Source of the DNA: Ectocarpus siliculosus
Lineage: Eukaryota > Sar > Phaeophyceae > Ectocarpales > Ectocarpaceae
Length of the DNA: 64,000 nucleotides
Reading direction: 5' to 3'
Assembly: GCA_000310025.1 (NCBI GenBank)
Contig: FN649757.1
Span: forward strand, 507,005 to 571,004
Position numbers and translations under genes: made by a program. Below the pieces are notes generated by a model. The model made no database searches. It was given only the letters and a program-made list of their open reading frames with translations, and had not been told where the DNA came from. Positions 22,644 to 37,100 of the stretch are shown here, in pieces. How positions within the stretch are numbered: the first letter of the stretch is position 1; each line of letters starts with the position of its first letter.

Positions 22644-25600
22644 ATGAATGCCAGTGGCAGAAAAGACGGAAAGGTGGCTACGAACAATCTTGGGATGCGA
22701 AAGAGCTGCAGAGAATGTGGGCGAAAGAAAAGGAAGTGCGATGGCCAGACCCCTTGCAGGTGGGTGATGTATTGACCGTTGGCCATTTTTTGCTGCTGAA
22801 ACTCGTGACGCTCCTGTTAAAGTTTGCGGGATTCGAGTATATAGATCTTGAATTCGACTAACTCGAACACGACCTTCGACGACCTAACAATCGTGCGCGT
22901 GAGATACAACACACACGGTTGGAATGCACGAACACAATCCTATAGTTGTCGGATGACGAATCGGTTGGGGCGTGTCTCCACGCCTACCACGCAGTCCATC
23001 CCCCCCCCCACACAAAACCTCTAACACCACGTCAGCATTCCAGTATTCCACGTCTCAAATAAAAAAAACACTCAATACAGTAGGCGCTGAAGGTTGTTTT
23101 CGATATGTGGCCCCTTACTTCACGCAGCCGGTGCTTAGGAGCTGGTCTTCAGTGCACGTACAGCAAGCGGAAGCCGCACCAGTGTCAACCTCAGCCTCAG
23201 CATCGGAGCAATCCACGTGGTCCTGCTGGCATGAAGTCGACGGAGTTGCTGCACCACTCGTCATCCGGGGCGCTTCATGCCAGCGGCATGCTGCCATTGA
23301 AGAGGTCAGTCTTATTTTTTGCTCTTGCGGGTTGTTTCGACTCCATTCGAAATACAACAAATTATCTTCGGCTCGAGTCACAGAGCCTATATGTGCACCA
23401 TCGCATTCCCTGTCTGGTATCCGGTTTTCATTCCACGCTTCACAGTAGCAGTGTCCCGAAGCCGTGGGTGAAGGGAAGACAAGAATTGATCCATGTGGAA
23501 TTGCTGCCCACCGGTGTATGCACACTACAGTAGTGTAAGCTGCCCCGCTCAGCAGCACCTCCAAACACCCGATAGACGAGGGTGCATCGAAGACGCATGT
23601 ATGAGCTGAAGGAAGACAAACGGTGCTCTGGACGTTACAGAGGCCGTCAAGTCTCGCGTATGATATCGGTGGAGAGATTTTTGCACGATTTATCCACGTC
23701 CAAAAGAATGTTCTGCTGTACCAGGTTCCGGTTGAGTGCATCTCCGGCGACTGGACTTGTGGGAATGCAGGAGAACGCATTCCTCAGTGACTTCTTCGGA
23801 TGCGTTGGCTTCCTGCCGCTCACGACTCAAAGGTGCAAAATAGCTTTGATGGCGTACACAATAGGGCGCCCCGCCACCTAGAATATCCCATGTTGCATCG
23901 GAGTTTTATCGAGCGGGGCCATCGATTCGTCCGAGAGATGGTATTTATCTCTTATGTGCCCTTTCAGTCAATAGCGCCCAAATCGAGATTCCTGTGCGAT
24001 TTACTGTTACCGCCAGTCACATCCGCGAAACTATGGTGAGGATCATGGCCCCGTCAACTGCCGAACCTGAGCTATGCGTGTCGCACCATTCCTTCGAGCA
24101 AGATCACTTCGACGCCATCCCCACAGAGGACGGTATTACCATGGGAATCAGCTTTCGACCGGCCTCTCCGGTTGCACCTTTTGGTGTGCAGTTGGCCTGG
24201 GGGCTCTTGTGAAGGGCAGCCCTGTTGTGTCGGTGAGAATATGTGGAGTGACATTCTTTACCTACCCTGAACGAGTAGAGGCACCGTTGTTCCCCGTCGC
24301 AGTGCGGGAGCCAGTATTCGCTTGGTACAACTTCTGATAGTGGCGTGCCGCTGTCGACCAATTTGATTTCGAGGTACAGCGCTAGTCAAAATACCGCCCG
24401 CGAACCCAACGTGTCACGAAAGGTCGCGAACTACCTTCAACTGGCGAGAGATGCACTGGACGCCTACACGGGTCCCGTAAATGCTGAGGTGGCAAAGTGA
24501 GTTGCGCAGACAATTTGTATTGCGAGGGCACGCTGTCCCGCTACCTGTGCCAAACGTGTCAGATGGATCATGTTGCCCGTGTTTTCGGGGATGTTGGTTC
24601 ACCCTTTGTTTGCTTCTTGGCCAACGTCATCAGTGCACATAGCAATCTTGTTTGCACGGCCAGGTGATGAAGGCTTAGTACCGTATGCCACACACGATCC
24701 CACAAACCTACTCTGGTTTTGTAAGGCTCGGCATCTGCACGTCAGTGAGGTTGACAATACCGACCGATATATATGCCTTGGGAAATGCTGAAATCGCAAC
24801 TTTCGAACGACACTTTTTTGTCATTGAAAATCTTGATCTGAATATATCCAGGGTTCAACCTCAGTCCAGGGTGTGTGGAATCGTGCATGGCAGGCGGTAT
24901 AGCCCTTCCCGCTCGACCCCTTACACCGCCCGCCCATCTCCTGTCCCGTCCTCGCGTCAACATCAATTCAGGGCATGGGCGATCCTGGGATACTTGTACA
25001 GTTACATGGGAGACACGGTGAGCACTACTCCGGTGGGAGGTACGGCCCCTAGGTCGTTACTCCCGCGTCGTGCACAAGTTGGGCAGCTTCTCTTGCCTGT
25101 CGATACACCCGCTCGCGTAGCCAACCCGCCGTTTCCGTTGCAAGAACGCCTTAACGTTTTAGAAATGATCTGCTTCCACTGGGTATCATCACTTCTCACA
25201 CCCATATATTTATGCCGCGATGTATAATCGTATGTCTTTCTATTCTCCAGGAGAAGTACGAAGAGTACCTCAAGCTTTCAGCCTCCTTTTTGATTGATTC
25301 CATCGAGCAAGGGTCGACTGACATGCTTCCAGCGGTGAGTGTGACGCCATTCCCTTCTGTTGGACTGTAGCAAATTCTCGAAAACTTTGGTCCTTTCCAT
25401 GCCTGGCGATCTGGTTCCAAGACACGGACGAAGGCTATCTCCACGAAGAACACTGACACAGGAACGGTCGAAATCCCAATTCCATTTTCTGGGCGTGCGC
25501 TAACACCAATAACGTAGCATCAGCATTGAGGATCCTTTGTGGTAAGCCGCTACGGCACCAGTGAACTCTACCGAAGTATTACTGCATATAAGGTGGAGAG

Positions 25601-28600
25601 GAGCGCACGTGTTTGGCACTCTTTCCGCTTCACACCACACTTGTGCTGCCGCTTGTACTTTTGAAGTTTTGTGTATCTCCTGAACCCTTGATAACACGCA
25701 CGCGTCTTAGTCAGGGATTCGCCGAGATGGTCCATCACAAGGAAACCGCCAAGGCGTACTCGGGAAACGTAGACGCTACGGACAACGGCTCTTTGGGCGC
25801 CCATCATCAGCATCCTCTGCAGGTGTGCCCTGTACCACACGTCGGAAACGGATTGGCCGACGGCAGTCTATTCTCGCAGTCGGGGACAGCACTCAGATCG
25901 TCTCCGCTATGGAAGAGCTCGAGCTCCTTGGACCACTCGTACCCGAATGGCGTAGAAGACACCATTGAAATGATACCGAGAAAGAGCCGAGGAAGCTCGC
26001 AAAAATCACCCAAGCAAGGTCGATACGCTATTCCAACGAAGACGTCAAGAGAACCAATCTAGGGCCTATGCAAAAAAGCTTAAAATAAACGTTTGGTTAC
26101 AGCAGCGACATGGAAAGCCGTCGCTAAATCCTCCCAATATCCAATACCTCCACGGCAATGTTTTCTCTGAGACTAGACAGTCGACAAAGCAAAATACATC
26201 AGCGCGTATTCAGGTAATCGTGTGAGCGCGACCGCACCGGTATGCACATCGAGCAACACAATAGTGTTGGTATAGATGTGTGGAGGCACCCCTACTGTGT
26301 ATGTTTGGAATCCGTTGTCATCTGAGTTTGAGCGATGGATTCTTCGTTCGTTGAGGGATTTTCTGCGCTACAGAACGTGCCACCACTTTACAAACTTGGG
26401 AGATGAGGCATTCAGGCTCGAAAGCGTCGAAACCTAACACCCATCTTTTTTGGGAACAGAATGTTGGGTCAAAAACGTTGGGTTTTCTCCCCAATATTTT
26501 TTCTCACAGGATTTCTTCGCTGAGATATTTTGTCACCGCTCGTTTCGGGAAAATAATGTTGCATGTTGAAAGGCGGTGTTTTGTTCGTGTCGTCCTTGAA
26601 GTTGAGAAGAGTCGCAGCGGCCACTTGATCCCACAAGAAATGCCCCGGCGTGATGAGATGGAAACTGAGCATGACGGGGTGGTAGGAGCCTCCGCCCCCC
26701 CGCGCAGCTGTAGGGCCTCCACACCATGGGTGGGCACTATTAGCGGTGGGTGCCCACCTGGAGCGCACAGATAGAAGACTTTGGCAACGATCTCGTGCAG
26801 GCAGAGAAACGAAACCTTTCCGTTGTCGTCCCGTCGCTAACAATGTATGTCAACCAGGCAGCCGATGACAGATGACAATCGTGCACGCCTCGCACTACGT
26901 AGTAAGCACACCGCGGTCAACCCTTCAGCGCTGTCATCTTCACACACGGATCTATTTCGGGTGCAAATGGATTGGGTGTGGGGTGATTCGAAAACATTCC
27001 CTCCTGTAATGTATTGTGTTCTTGAAAATGAAGAGGTTTTTGAACTTCGTATCACCAGCAATGAATGCTGTATTTCTGGAGAATGAAGTTGATGTGAAGA
27101 CAAGGACATTAGCAGCAGCAACAACGACGAGCGAAAGCAGCATTGATAACTGCGGGTACCCTGGACGATTCGTGTGACTGTGGGCCCTCGAAGCAATTTG
27201 GGCTCGTCACATTGCCTGCCTCGTTTGCAATATATCAAGGTAGATTATTCCAGCTCTACACGGGATGGAAGGGTACGGTAGTGAAGTACGATTGTGCATG
27301 GCTACGAGACCTCCCCCTCGTCCCTCTTCTCTTCTGCTGCTCGATGTGATCCAGATCAACCCAGCTGCAAGCGAAGGGGACGTGTTTCGGTATGTTGCCC
27401 AGTCGCTGATCGCGTTCGAGCAAGTTGTCTTCGAGAAATCTTGCGAGAACAGTGCGGCCCGCCGACACTCGAGCGATGACAAGCTTTGCGATGAGACAAC
27501 AGGCGGTGCTACACCGCTCGGTCACACACCCCAGGTGGAAGAGGTGTCAGATGCAATGGTGGCTGGGTTCAAAGATGGCCTGATCGAGTTCGAATACCTA
27601 CAAGACACAGTCGATCGGTGAGCAATTTTTTTACCTTGCTTAATGAATGGTTTGGATTGTCAACCCACATCTCCTCATCAATTATGACGCAGAACTTTTG
27701 TGCTCCTCTGTTGGCTGACCCCTCTTTCTGGACTCGATTGTGTCAGCTTGGAGTTCCTGCAAGCTTGCACATACCATTCTCACGATAATTTCCTCTTCCG
27801 TCATTACCCGCCGTCACCTACATCGCGAGCAGACCAAACGTTGGCACGGGCATTGTCGGCCTCCTCATCAACATGTAAGTAATACTTACCGAGGTGTTCC
27901 CGACTGTCGAAAGCAACACTTAAACCTCATGCTGTGTAAATTGGGTGCGATACCTCAGGCTCCGTTGTCCTATGAGCATTGCCACATATTTGTACTGCAA
28001 CACGAACAACTTCGGGTAGTGGAGAATTTGTACTACCCTAGCACCCAATGATGGCTCGCGATACGCTGCATATGTTTTCGCCACCTCTACATTGGAACGC
28101 TCCGTATGTGACAGGACCCTGGCATACCAAAAAGCAGCGAACGGGGACGCTGGTGGTGCGCTGGAGAGGTTCGGCCAATGCGTCGACGTATTCGAGCGGT
28201 ACCCAGGCGTTTGTCGCTGTATGTTTTGGTGAGACGATCGCATGGACATCACCAGAAGCTGACAGAGATACTCTGGCTGCAATCCGTGGTGGTTCCGAGT
28301 TTTGGACAAGCTAACTTGGTAGAAAGGGAGTAAGTAGCCCTGAAGCAGTCAGCATTTATTGTTCAATGTATGGCTCTTTCCTGCGTATCGGTTCGACTGC
28401 TGATTATGTGGGACTACCAATAGACACGTTCGCCGATCGTGATGCCGACGTGTCTATGGTGTATTGTGCTGAAACCATGTGGCATGTGTCCTCTTGTTTT
28501 TCTGCCTCCCTCGTACCTCCCGCGAATTGGAGGTGTCACATTGCGCACGGTATCCTCGGGTCGCTAGCAGCGATTGACGATTCCAGAGCTGGAGGACTGT

Positions 28601-30162
28601 ACAACCGGTTGCGGGATGTCTACAATCCGTCTCGCCCTTCTTCCTCTTTGCCAGCGCCACCTTTGGAGGAGTGGCGTGGGATATCTGCATTCTGCGATGA
28701 TTTTCAGTGCCGGTGCGTGGGGGTTGGTATTCACAACGGCTTTCCCTCAAAGTTTCCCCTCTAACGTAGGCAAACTTGCTTGGGTTTGGTACAGGGGCTG
28801 GTTGCCCGAAATTTCGGGATTAAAGTCAGAGAGAGACCCGTCCGCAGGTGTTTCGGTCTCCTAATAATGCCCGGTGTCTCGACCGACAAATCTTTGTTAC
28901 ATTGTTGTAGGGTCCTTGGTTTGTTCTGCGAGAGAACAACCATACGAGTTGCGATATGCAAACGATTCCCGTAGTGAATGTCTAGAAATAGTTTTTTCGT
29001 AGGGATTAGCCAGCTCCGAGAGGTATGTACTTTTGGGGTGCCCTCCAGGACAAATCTATCCGGTCACCGCATGCCAATACTCATTAGCGTTTTTTGGTCC
29101 ACCTTCTAGGTGCTGTACGTTCTCGAAAGCCAGCGGGGGATAAACTATTTAACAGATATTGAACATTGTATTTTTTGTGAATATCCAAGCCGTGGTGCAG
29201 GGCGACGTTGTTGTTGATGTTGCCACTACAATAAAGACGTTTGATATCCTCCTCTCTCCTACTCATCGAATGGAACGAAATAAGTTCGTGGTCACCACCT
29301 ATATCCCGAAGGGAGGTAAGAACGACAACTGTAGGAGAGTTCCCTACCTTGTGCGACAAGCCCATTATATCTTGAGACAAGCAGAGTAGGGCAAAGGAGC
29401 TTTCAGTACTCACAAAGGACCCACAAGTCACCTCTCCACTCGGAAGTTGGCCAAAATACTGTTTTTTCTGTAGGGCTATCTGTTTCGGCGGTCATGTTTT
29501 CCCTCAAATCGCGGCGACATGTTTGCTCGAGCGCTGGTACCTTGGCGTGGCACCCCATGTCAGATACGAATTCAACCCTCGCCCGTCCCGCGCTTGACCG
29601 GATCATCAACACTCTTTGCAGGTTAACCGAGGGCATGATCGCGAGTCAAGCCTTCAGCGTTTTCTCCGCCCCAACCCACTGCACTAGCAACTGCACCGGC
29701 TCACAGAATGAATGCGAAGAAGCGAGTTTGCAGTTTGTCGATGAGGAACAGAATAGCAGCATGGTGTCGGTGGGTGCCACTCCCGAGGTCGCGACCGGCT
29801 CGATCATGGATGCCCCTCGCACCAACGGAGACAAGCCAATGGCATCTAATTACTCGTGGGAATTGAACCTAGAGCCTACGCCGCAAACGAGCCCAACTGT
29901 CGGACCGAGTTTGTCTCCTTCACACCTCCACTGTAAGCCAGTCAGGGGAGGCGAAAGTGACACTGACGTTCTCAACAGTGCGGTCGTGGAGTGTGGTGGT
30001 GGCGTCTTATCTGGCTTGGTAGGCCAAGTTCCCGATGTGTCCTTGACATCGCCGTTGTTGGGAGACATAGACGGGGCCCGTGAGGAGATCTGGGATGATA
30101 CAATTGCCGCAGCAGACTGGCTGGATGTTACTCATGCTATGTTGGATGCAACTGACGAATGA
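22644..30162 (+). CDS. Gene B: Zn2Cys6-type transcription factor, frameshifted in exon 4
   Basis: Exons: 22644-22759, 23128-23304, 23725-23832, 24017-24232, 24423-24496, 24972-25017, 25251-25334, 25715-25822, 25897-25971 (doubtful), 27355-27617, 27833-27874, 28115-28228, 28533-28712, 29622-30162. The start ATG sits in a good context (TTCCACCATGA). Exon 1 ends TGCAG|GTGGGT in phase 2; spliced to exon 2 it gives C-X2-C-X6-C-X5-C-X2-C-X6-C at residues 22-48 followed by TYSKRKP, a canonical fungal-type binuclear zinc cluster. Then PATGLVGMQENAFLSDFF, TFWCAVGLGALVKG, TPR-like helices and an acidic tail ending DWLDVTHAMLDATDE. Exon 4 is 216 nt, not 217 as in A and C: one A is missing in GGAATCAG (A has GGAAATCAG), so the frame meets TGA at 24210. 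Either B is a recent pseudogene, encodes a truncated DNA-binding protein, or the base is an assembly error. A repeat (R1) lies in its intron before exon 10. Confidence 0.8.
26440..27040. repeat. Repeat R1, copy 1, in an intron of gene B
   Basis: The intron before exon 10 of B is longer than in A; the extra DNA aligns with 47215-47645 (TGAAGTTGA..AG, CGGCCACTTG, CAGCTGTA.GG, GTGGGTG blocks, GGGTGCAAA.GGATT.GGTGTGGGGTGATTCGA). No terminal repeats are clear. Family unknown. Confidence 0.5.
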
Positions 30163-31115
30163 ATCGGGTGCTTTCATGTTGGTGAGGTTTGGTTACTCGG
30201 GCTAAACCGTGATGCGGGTTTGGCTGTTCAACGTGTTTGCAAGAACGACATCGTGGACGTGAACAAATACCACGGGGTGGTAGCACAACTTGCTTGTCTC
30301 TGTTTGCACTTCTGCCGAGCTTAAGGCTGCGGAATGTAGATATGTATGGGTCGAGATACCTCAACCACCCCGCTTGGGCCTTGCGTTCAGCAGACGATGT
30401 GCCCAGCTTGACCCATCAACAGCGAGAGCAACATTTTTTGTGATGATACCATTGTTGACCCCCATCGCTCTCATGTACCTCGCTGTAACCGAGAAGCTCT
30501 CCCTCCCGTTGTTGTCTTTTGTCACGGCTGCTGTGCTCGTGTCGTTGCTCTTGCCACTGCTAAGAGACGCCCAAAGCACAACGGGACGCTCTTGTCGTGT
30601 CCACACACAGAGCCAGCTATTACGCTTACCGCAGCACCTGCCGTAGGACTATGCACGCTTGCACCGATGCTTCCCTCTGCGGTTCGGTTAACATGTCAAC
30701 TGCTACGGGTGTCATGGGACAGCGGGGCAACCTCCGTGGAACTTTTCAATGGATCCCCGGAGACTCGCGCCGCTTACTTTCGCAAGCAATCTTTCGTAGT
30801 TTGCGGACGAACTGCAGAGTGCGATCAACGGAACACATTCTGCTGGATGTTATTCCCAGAGACGGATACTGAAGCTTTCAACTCAAATCCTTCCCCATAG
30901 TGGCCAATACCGGACGAGACGTTCGTACAATTGCAAGGCACAATCGCCGGCAGAGAGGTATACCTTGATATTAGATATTCAACAAGACAAAACTGCTGTA
31001 CAGCTTGTGCTCCCAACCCGGCTATTTATTCACGATGAAACTGTTGCTTTTGCAAGCACGTTTACCAGCCAAACCTGCATCACGGTTTGGCCCGAGCGAC
31101 CAAGTCTCATCAACG
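30163..31115. other. Convergent intergenic region between genes B and C
   Basis: The 3' ends of B and C face each other across about 950 bp. The left part resembles the 3' flank of gene A. No gene is supported. Confidence 0.5.
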
Positions 31116-34100
31116 CTAAGGAACCGGATTCTTCATGTCAGTTGCATCCAGCATGGCATGAGTAACCTCCAGCCAGTCTGCTGCGGCAATCGTATCATCC
31201 CCGATCTCCTCTGTGCCCCCATCTACGTCTCTCAACAACGGCAATGTCAAGGACATATCGGGAACTCGGCCTGCCAAGCCAGAAACGACACCACCACCAC
31301 ACCCCTCGACCGCACCGCCGTAAACGTCAGTATCGCTTGCGCCTCCCCGGACTAATTCACCGGGGAGATCTGCAGAAAACAAGCTCGGTCCGGCAGGTGG
31401 GCTCGTTTGTGGTGCAGGCTCTCGGTTCAATTCCCACCAGCTCGTACATGCCATTGGTTTGTCTCCGTTGCTGTTAGGAGCAGCCATTATCGCGCCGGTC
31501 GCGTTCTCGGGAATCACACCCGCCGACACCATGATGTCATCATGTTCCTCAACGACAATTTGTGAATCCTCTTGCTTGCACGTAGTCTGGGGGCCGATGC
31601 AGTTGCTACGGCAGTGGGGCGGGGTGGAGAAAACGCCCACGGCTTTACTCGCGATAACACCCTCAGTTAACCTTGAAAAGCAAAATGGTACAGCGGGAGC
31701 AAGCACGGGCGAGGTTTGGATTACATATCCGCAGTGGCAAGCCTTGGTGTGGGCAGGGAGTGCCACACCAACGTCTTCGTGCAGCGCTCGAAACAACATT
31801 TGGCCACGGTTTGAGCGAAAACACAACCGCGACGAAATTTCGTCCTCGATAATTATTTCTGGCCTTGTGACGTTGTGGCCACGGGAACTCGTGTGTTCCA
31901 TTTTGAACGTAGAGTAGGTACTGAACAGAGACCTTGAATTTCACATCATTCCACCCGTGATCTAGCAAAATGCGCGAATTTACCTCTCTCCCTCGCTTTC
32001 GAAAGCACCCAGAAGGCTGTGTGGGTTTGAAATAGGGCTGTGTGTGTTTGATCTAGAAGCGAAAGGCGAATGGTGCATTGGCATGCGGTCGCCCAACAAG
32101 GTGCGCATTTTCTTGGCGGTTCAATGGTGCACATGTAGACAAGGGTGTCTTATCTCTGTTCTCAAACTTCGGACAAGCCAGATACCTTTCCCAATCCAAC
32201 TGCGCTTGGTGCTGGGGGGAAATGGTGTAGAAACACCGCTGTCCATGTGCGATAGCAGGATATCAACCCCCCAACGCACCTGCACTGGAAATGATCGCAG
32301 ATTGCAGATATTCCACGCCACTCCTCCAAAGGTGGCGCTGGCAGAGAGGAAGGGTGGCGAGATGAATTGTAGACATCCCGCAACCGGTTGTACAGTCCTC
32401 GAGCTCTGGAGTCGTCAATCGCTGCTAGAGCCCCCAGGGTACCGTGTGCAAGGTGACACCTTTACATGGTGGGAGGTATGCATTCGATGGGGGGCCGAAA
32501 CACAAGATGGGTTCAAATACCAATGTTGTACCGCATACGGTCTCAGTACTTAAAACACCATTGACACGCCTGTTAACACGAACGCCAGAATTGTCAATGA
32601 CTACTTGTAACCCTTCAGAACCACAGGTCAAGTTCATAGGTAGGAAACAGGCACACAAATCCTACTGAACGACCAACGCCAGCTGTGTCAGGAGTAATGT
32701 TCTTGTCGTCCGGACTCGTGGCTTCGCTTTTCCCAGTACTCGCCACGACCACGGGACGCAGCCAGCCAGAGTACCAATCCCAGTATTGGGGATGTTCATG
32801 CGATCGGCTCACCAATTCATCATGCAGCGACACACTCCAGGGTACCGCTCGAATACCTCGACGCAATGCCCAAACCTCTCCAGCGTCCCACTAGCGTCCC
32901 CATTCGCTGCTTTGGAAAATGCCAGAGGGCTGTCAGACCCAGCACGTGTCAATGTAGGGGTGGCGACAACATATGGAGCATGTCGCGAGTCATCATAGGA
33001 TGCTAACAAAACTTCTCTACACAAAGTTGTTCATATGGCAGTGCAAGTATGTTGTAATGCTCACAGGTCAACGGAGCCCAAGGTGTCGCACGCAAATCAC
33101 ACAGCAACATTCTTGCTGTTTCCAACGGTTGGGAGCACGTTGGTCAGGTTTACTTACATGTTAATGAGGAGGCCTCCAACGCCCGAACAAACGTTTGGTC
33201 TGCTCGCCATACAGGTGAGACCGGCCACGAGGAGAAAAACAAAACATCGCGAAAAGGGTACGTGTGAGCTTGCAGGAACTCAGCACGATCGGGTCTAGAA
33301 AGAGGGGTCAACCAGCAGAGTAGGTAGCACAAGGTTATCAATATGTGACCACGGGCATACAGTTGTCGTTTGACATTCGAAACCATTCGTCGAGAAAGGT
33401 TGAACCTTGCTCACCGATCGACGGTTTCTTGCAGGTGTTCGAACTCGATCAGGCCATCCTTGAGCCCGGCCACCATTGCATCCGACACCTCTTCCGCCTG
33501 GATGACGTTACCGTGTGCGCTAGAACCGGCTCTGTTCTCCAAGCAAGGTTCATTATCGGTCCATTGTCCACGGGTTGAACGTTTTTCGCAAACCTTCGCG
33601 AAAACCACTTGCTCGAACGCGACAAGCGACTGAGAAACATACTGAAATACATCCTCTTCGCTTGCAACTGGGTTGACCTGGATCATATCGAGCAGAAGGA
33701 GAGGACGGGCTGGACTATAAACCATTCAAGGATCGTACAGCACCACATTAACGCTCGACTCCCTGTTGAGCCGGGGTAATTTTCGCGACTAAACGACAAC
33801 GAGGCAGCCAATGTGCCGAGGGAAAATCGCCTTGAGGTGCCCACAGAGTCGCACGCAGCGTCAAGGGTATCAGCAACAACCACTGTTCCTCTCGGTGTTC
33901 TTCGTTGCTGTTGCTAATGGTCTTGTCTTCACATCAGCGTCATTCTGACCTTTGTCCAATACGTCGTCTAAAGCACCGTCAATATCGTAATCTACAAATA
34001 TCCGATATTCAACCACGGAACCCCAGCAAAGGTCCGAGAAATGAACGACAGAAATCTGCAAACGATTTAAACCCCACAAAGGCAACAGGGTGCAGACAGA

Positions 34101-37100
34101 GCGTCCTATTTAGCCTGGGGCTCGTTCTTCTTTCCACTGCAGGGTAACCCAACATCAACCACTACTTGTTTGAGTAGTATTTCTCACGCTAGCACATGCC
34201 CTTATCGCCAATTCCTTAGGTTTAGATGCTTTCGAGCGTGACGGTCTTAACTCCCAGTTTGTAAAAGTAGTGGTGCGTTCCGAGGTGCAGAAGTCCGAAC
34301 AGGAACGAAGAGTCTATCACTCAAACTCGGATGACGACCGATTCCAAACATATTACCATATTAAACAGTGCTACCGCACATCTTTCCTTAGCAGTACGTT
34401 GTGTTGCTCAATGTGGAAACTGCAGCGATCGCGCGCACATGTTGACCTCAATACGCGTTGATGTCTTTCACGGACTCTATTCTCCTAAGCATGTCTGCAC
34501 ATGTTTGCCGTCGCGGGTATTACATATTGGGATAAAATTTGTGACGGCTGCCCATGTTGCTGCCGCAATCAAACACATGTATGCATTCTTTGCACAGAGC
34601 CTGAAGTGGCTCTTCTTTACGTGTTGGTGGTGGCGTACCGATCTTGCTTGGTGACGCTTGCCAGCCTGCCTCGGATCATTCGACGTAACGTTTCGGTGGT
34701 GTCTACTACGCCATTCGGGTACGGGCACTCTAAAAAGCTCGCGCTCTTCCATCGCGGAGATGTCTTGGGCGATGGCACAGAGTGCGAGCAAAGAGAGCGC
34801 CGTCGGTGGGCCAATCACGTTCAGTTATTCGGTGCAGGACACACCTGCGGAGGATGTTGACGCCGTGCGCCCAACGGCTCGATATCCGTAGGGCCTGCAT
34901 TCCCCGAGTACACCTTGACAGTCTGCTTGTGGTTCACGATCTCGGCGAATCCCTGACCACATGCATGCGTGTATACGAGAGTTCAGCAGGTAACTACTGG
35001 AACACAATGCAGGGCAAAGCACAAGCGTGGTCGGAGGCGGAAACAATGCAAAACAGTGTTGCTCGTCTCCAATTCATGGAAGCTTCATGGAAACTGAACG
35101 GTACAGATTGGTCACACACACCGGAAGTCACCACGGGTCATTCTGAGGTGACCAAAAGTTTGGCGGCGTCGGACGGCTGAACCACGTGGCATGAGGAAGT
35201 AAGAAGAAGCAAACAGCTCGTGCCTTGATAGGGAGACAAACATCTGGATGAATTGGTGTCCACAACGCTCACAATTCTGCAGATACCAAGCGCATCAATC
35301 CACTCCTGTGAGTGCAATGAGAGTTCTGAGACGACCTGTCGAGATGATCTCGAACAATGGTCTTGAAGAATTCCACCAACCAATGGTATTCACGTTAGAG
35401 GTGGTGCGCTGACCGGACGTAGGACGGAAACGGTCTCAACACAGTGTTGGGATGTCGTTCATGTTTTACGTCTACGCACACAAACTTTCCTGCCCTCAAT
35501 AACATTTTGTCCCCCAATACGCGGGCAGCTCACACACACACACACACACACACATGTTTCGACCTCAACCCCTGGTCACCTCCAGCAGCGCGGCTACAGC
35601 TCACGCCTTCGGCAACCCCGGTACTCTTTCACGCCGGCGTGCCTGAGTTCTTACTCGTGCCGAATACACACACACAAACACACACAAACACGATCGACAC
35701 CTCCCCACCCATACCGGCCGTAGGCAAGCCCTAAGCGATGGGTGGATGGGACCATCGATTCCTGTTGGATCGCGACGGTACCCCGAAACGTGTGTATGTC
35801 TGGGTGCCGCTGTGGGTGAGAACCCCATCCATTCTGTCCGCTGATCACGACGGAAACCCGCTGCAACTTGAAGCGTAGCCAATGCTTACCCTCGCGCCCC
35901 GCCTACAGAATACAACGCATACGCATACAGGAACGGCAAACCAGTCCTGCGATACTCATTGGTGCAGTGGCGCATTGTACTTGGCAAACCCCAGAGGCAT
36001 CATGGTGGTGCTGCTGGTGTGTATGGGTGGTGTTGGCGAAGATAGCTAACGGATCTGCAATCCTGTATCTGTCCTCTTCGGGGAGATAGCGGTCGTGGGT
36101 TTGATAGAACCAGTTTCGCCAGGCAGGGAAAGGAGCTCTAGCATCAGCTACACTCCAACCGAAGGCAATGGCGTCACACTCACCGCTGGCAGCATGTCGG
36201 TTGACCCTTGCTCGATGGCAGCAGTCAAAAAGGAGTCTGAAAGCTCCAGGTACTCTTCAAACTTCCCCTGCACCACAGAAATACATTCGTAGACGGCGAA
36301 GATATGATGCGGGTGGGTCAATGGATGATATCCGGTGTGAGTATACCGTTTCCACACTTTAACGTATCGTTGACGATAGAAACTTTGTCAAGAGATTGGG
36401 TCTATCGACAGGCAAGAGACGCTGCTCCTCGTGTGCATACCCGAGCACACCGAGCAAGGATGCCGTAACTCCCACCCGAGTCGTGCTCACCGTGTCTCCC
36501 ATGAAACCGTACAAGTATCCCAGGATCGCCCACGCCCTAATTTGATGTTGACGCGAGGACAGGACACGAGATGGGTGAATGATGTGAGGGGTCGAGCGGG
36601 AAGCACCACCGTAGGCCGTGTAGGAGCCCATACACTCTGGCGTGAGGTTGAACTCTGGATGCGCTAAGAGGCATCAAGACTATCAACGACACAAGGGTGC
36701 CATCCGAGCGGTACGATTTCAGCATTTCCGAACTCGTATCTGTCGGCATTGTTCACGTCACTGATGTGCAGATGCCGAGCTTACAAAACCAGCGTGTGTG
36801 TGTGGAATTAATCGTGTATGGCAAACGGCACTAAGCCTTCATCACCTGGCCGAACAACTAAGATTGATATGGTCATGTTTGTGCAATGATGCACTTGGCC
36901 GAAGAGCAAACATGCAGTAGCGTGCACCAACATCTGTGACAGATTCGGCCACCTGATGCAATCGACAAGATTAGGCATGGGTCACGGTACAGCGTGTGCT
37001 CGTGTTGCAGTTTTTCGTTGAAACTCACTTTGCCACCTCAGCATCCACAGGACCAGTGTAGGCGTCCAGCGCATCTCTCGCCAGTCGGGAGTAGTTCACG

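Noticed and set aside
28929-28973. Extra small exon between exons 13 and 14 (QPYELRYAN in B, NPYEFRSAL in A)
   Set aside because: The peptides look alike, but lengths and phases would break the frame, C and D lack it, and exons 13 and 14 already join in phase.
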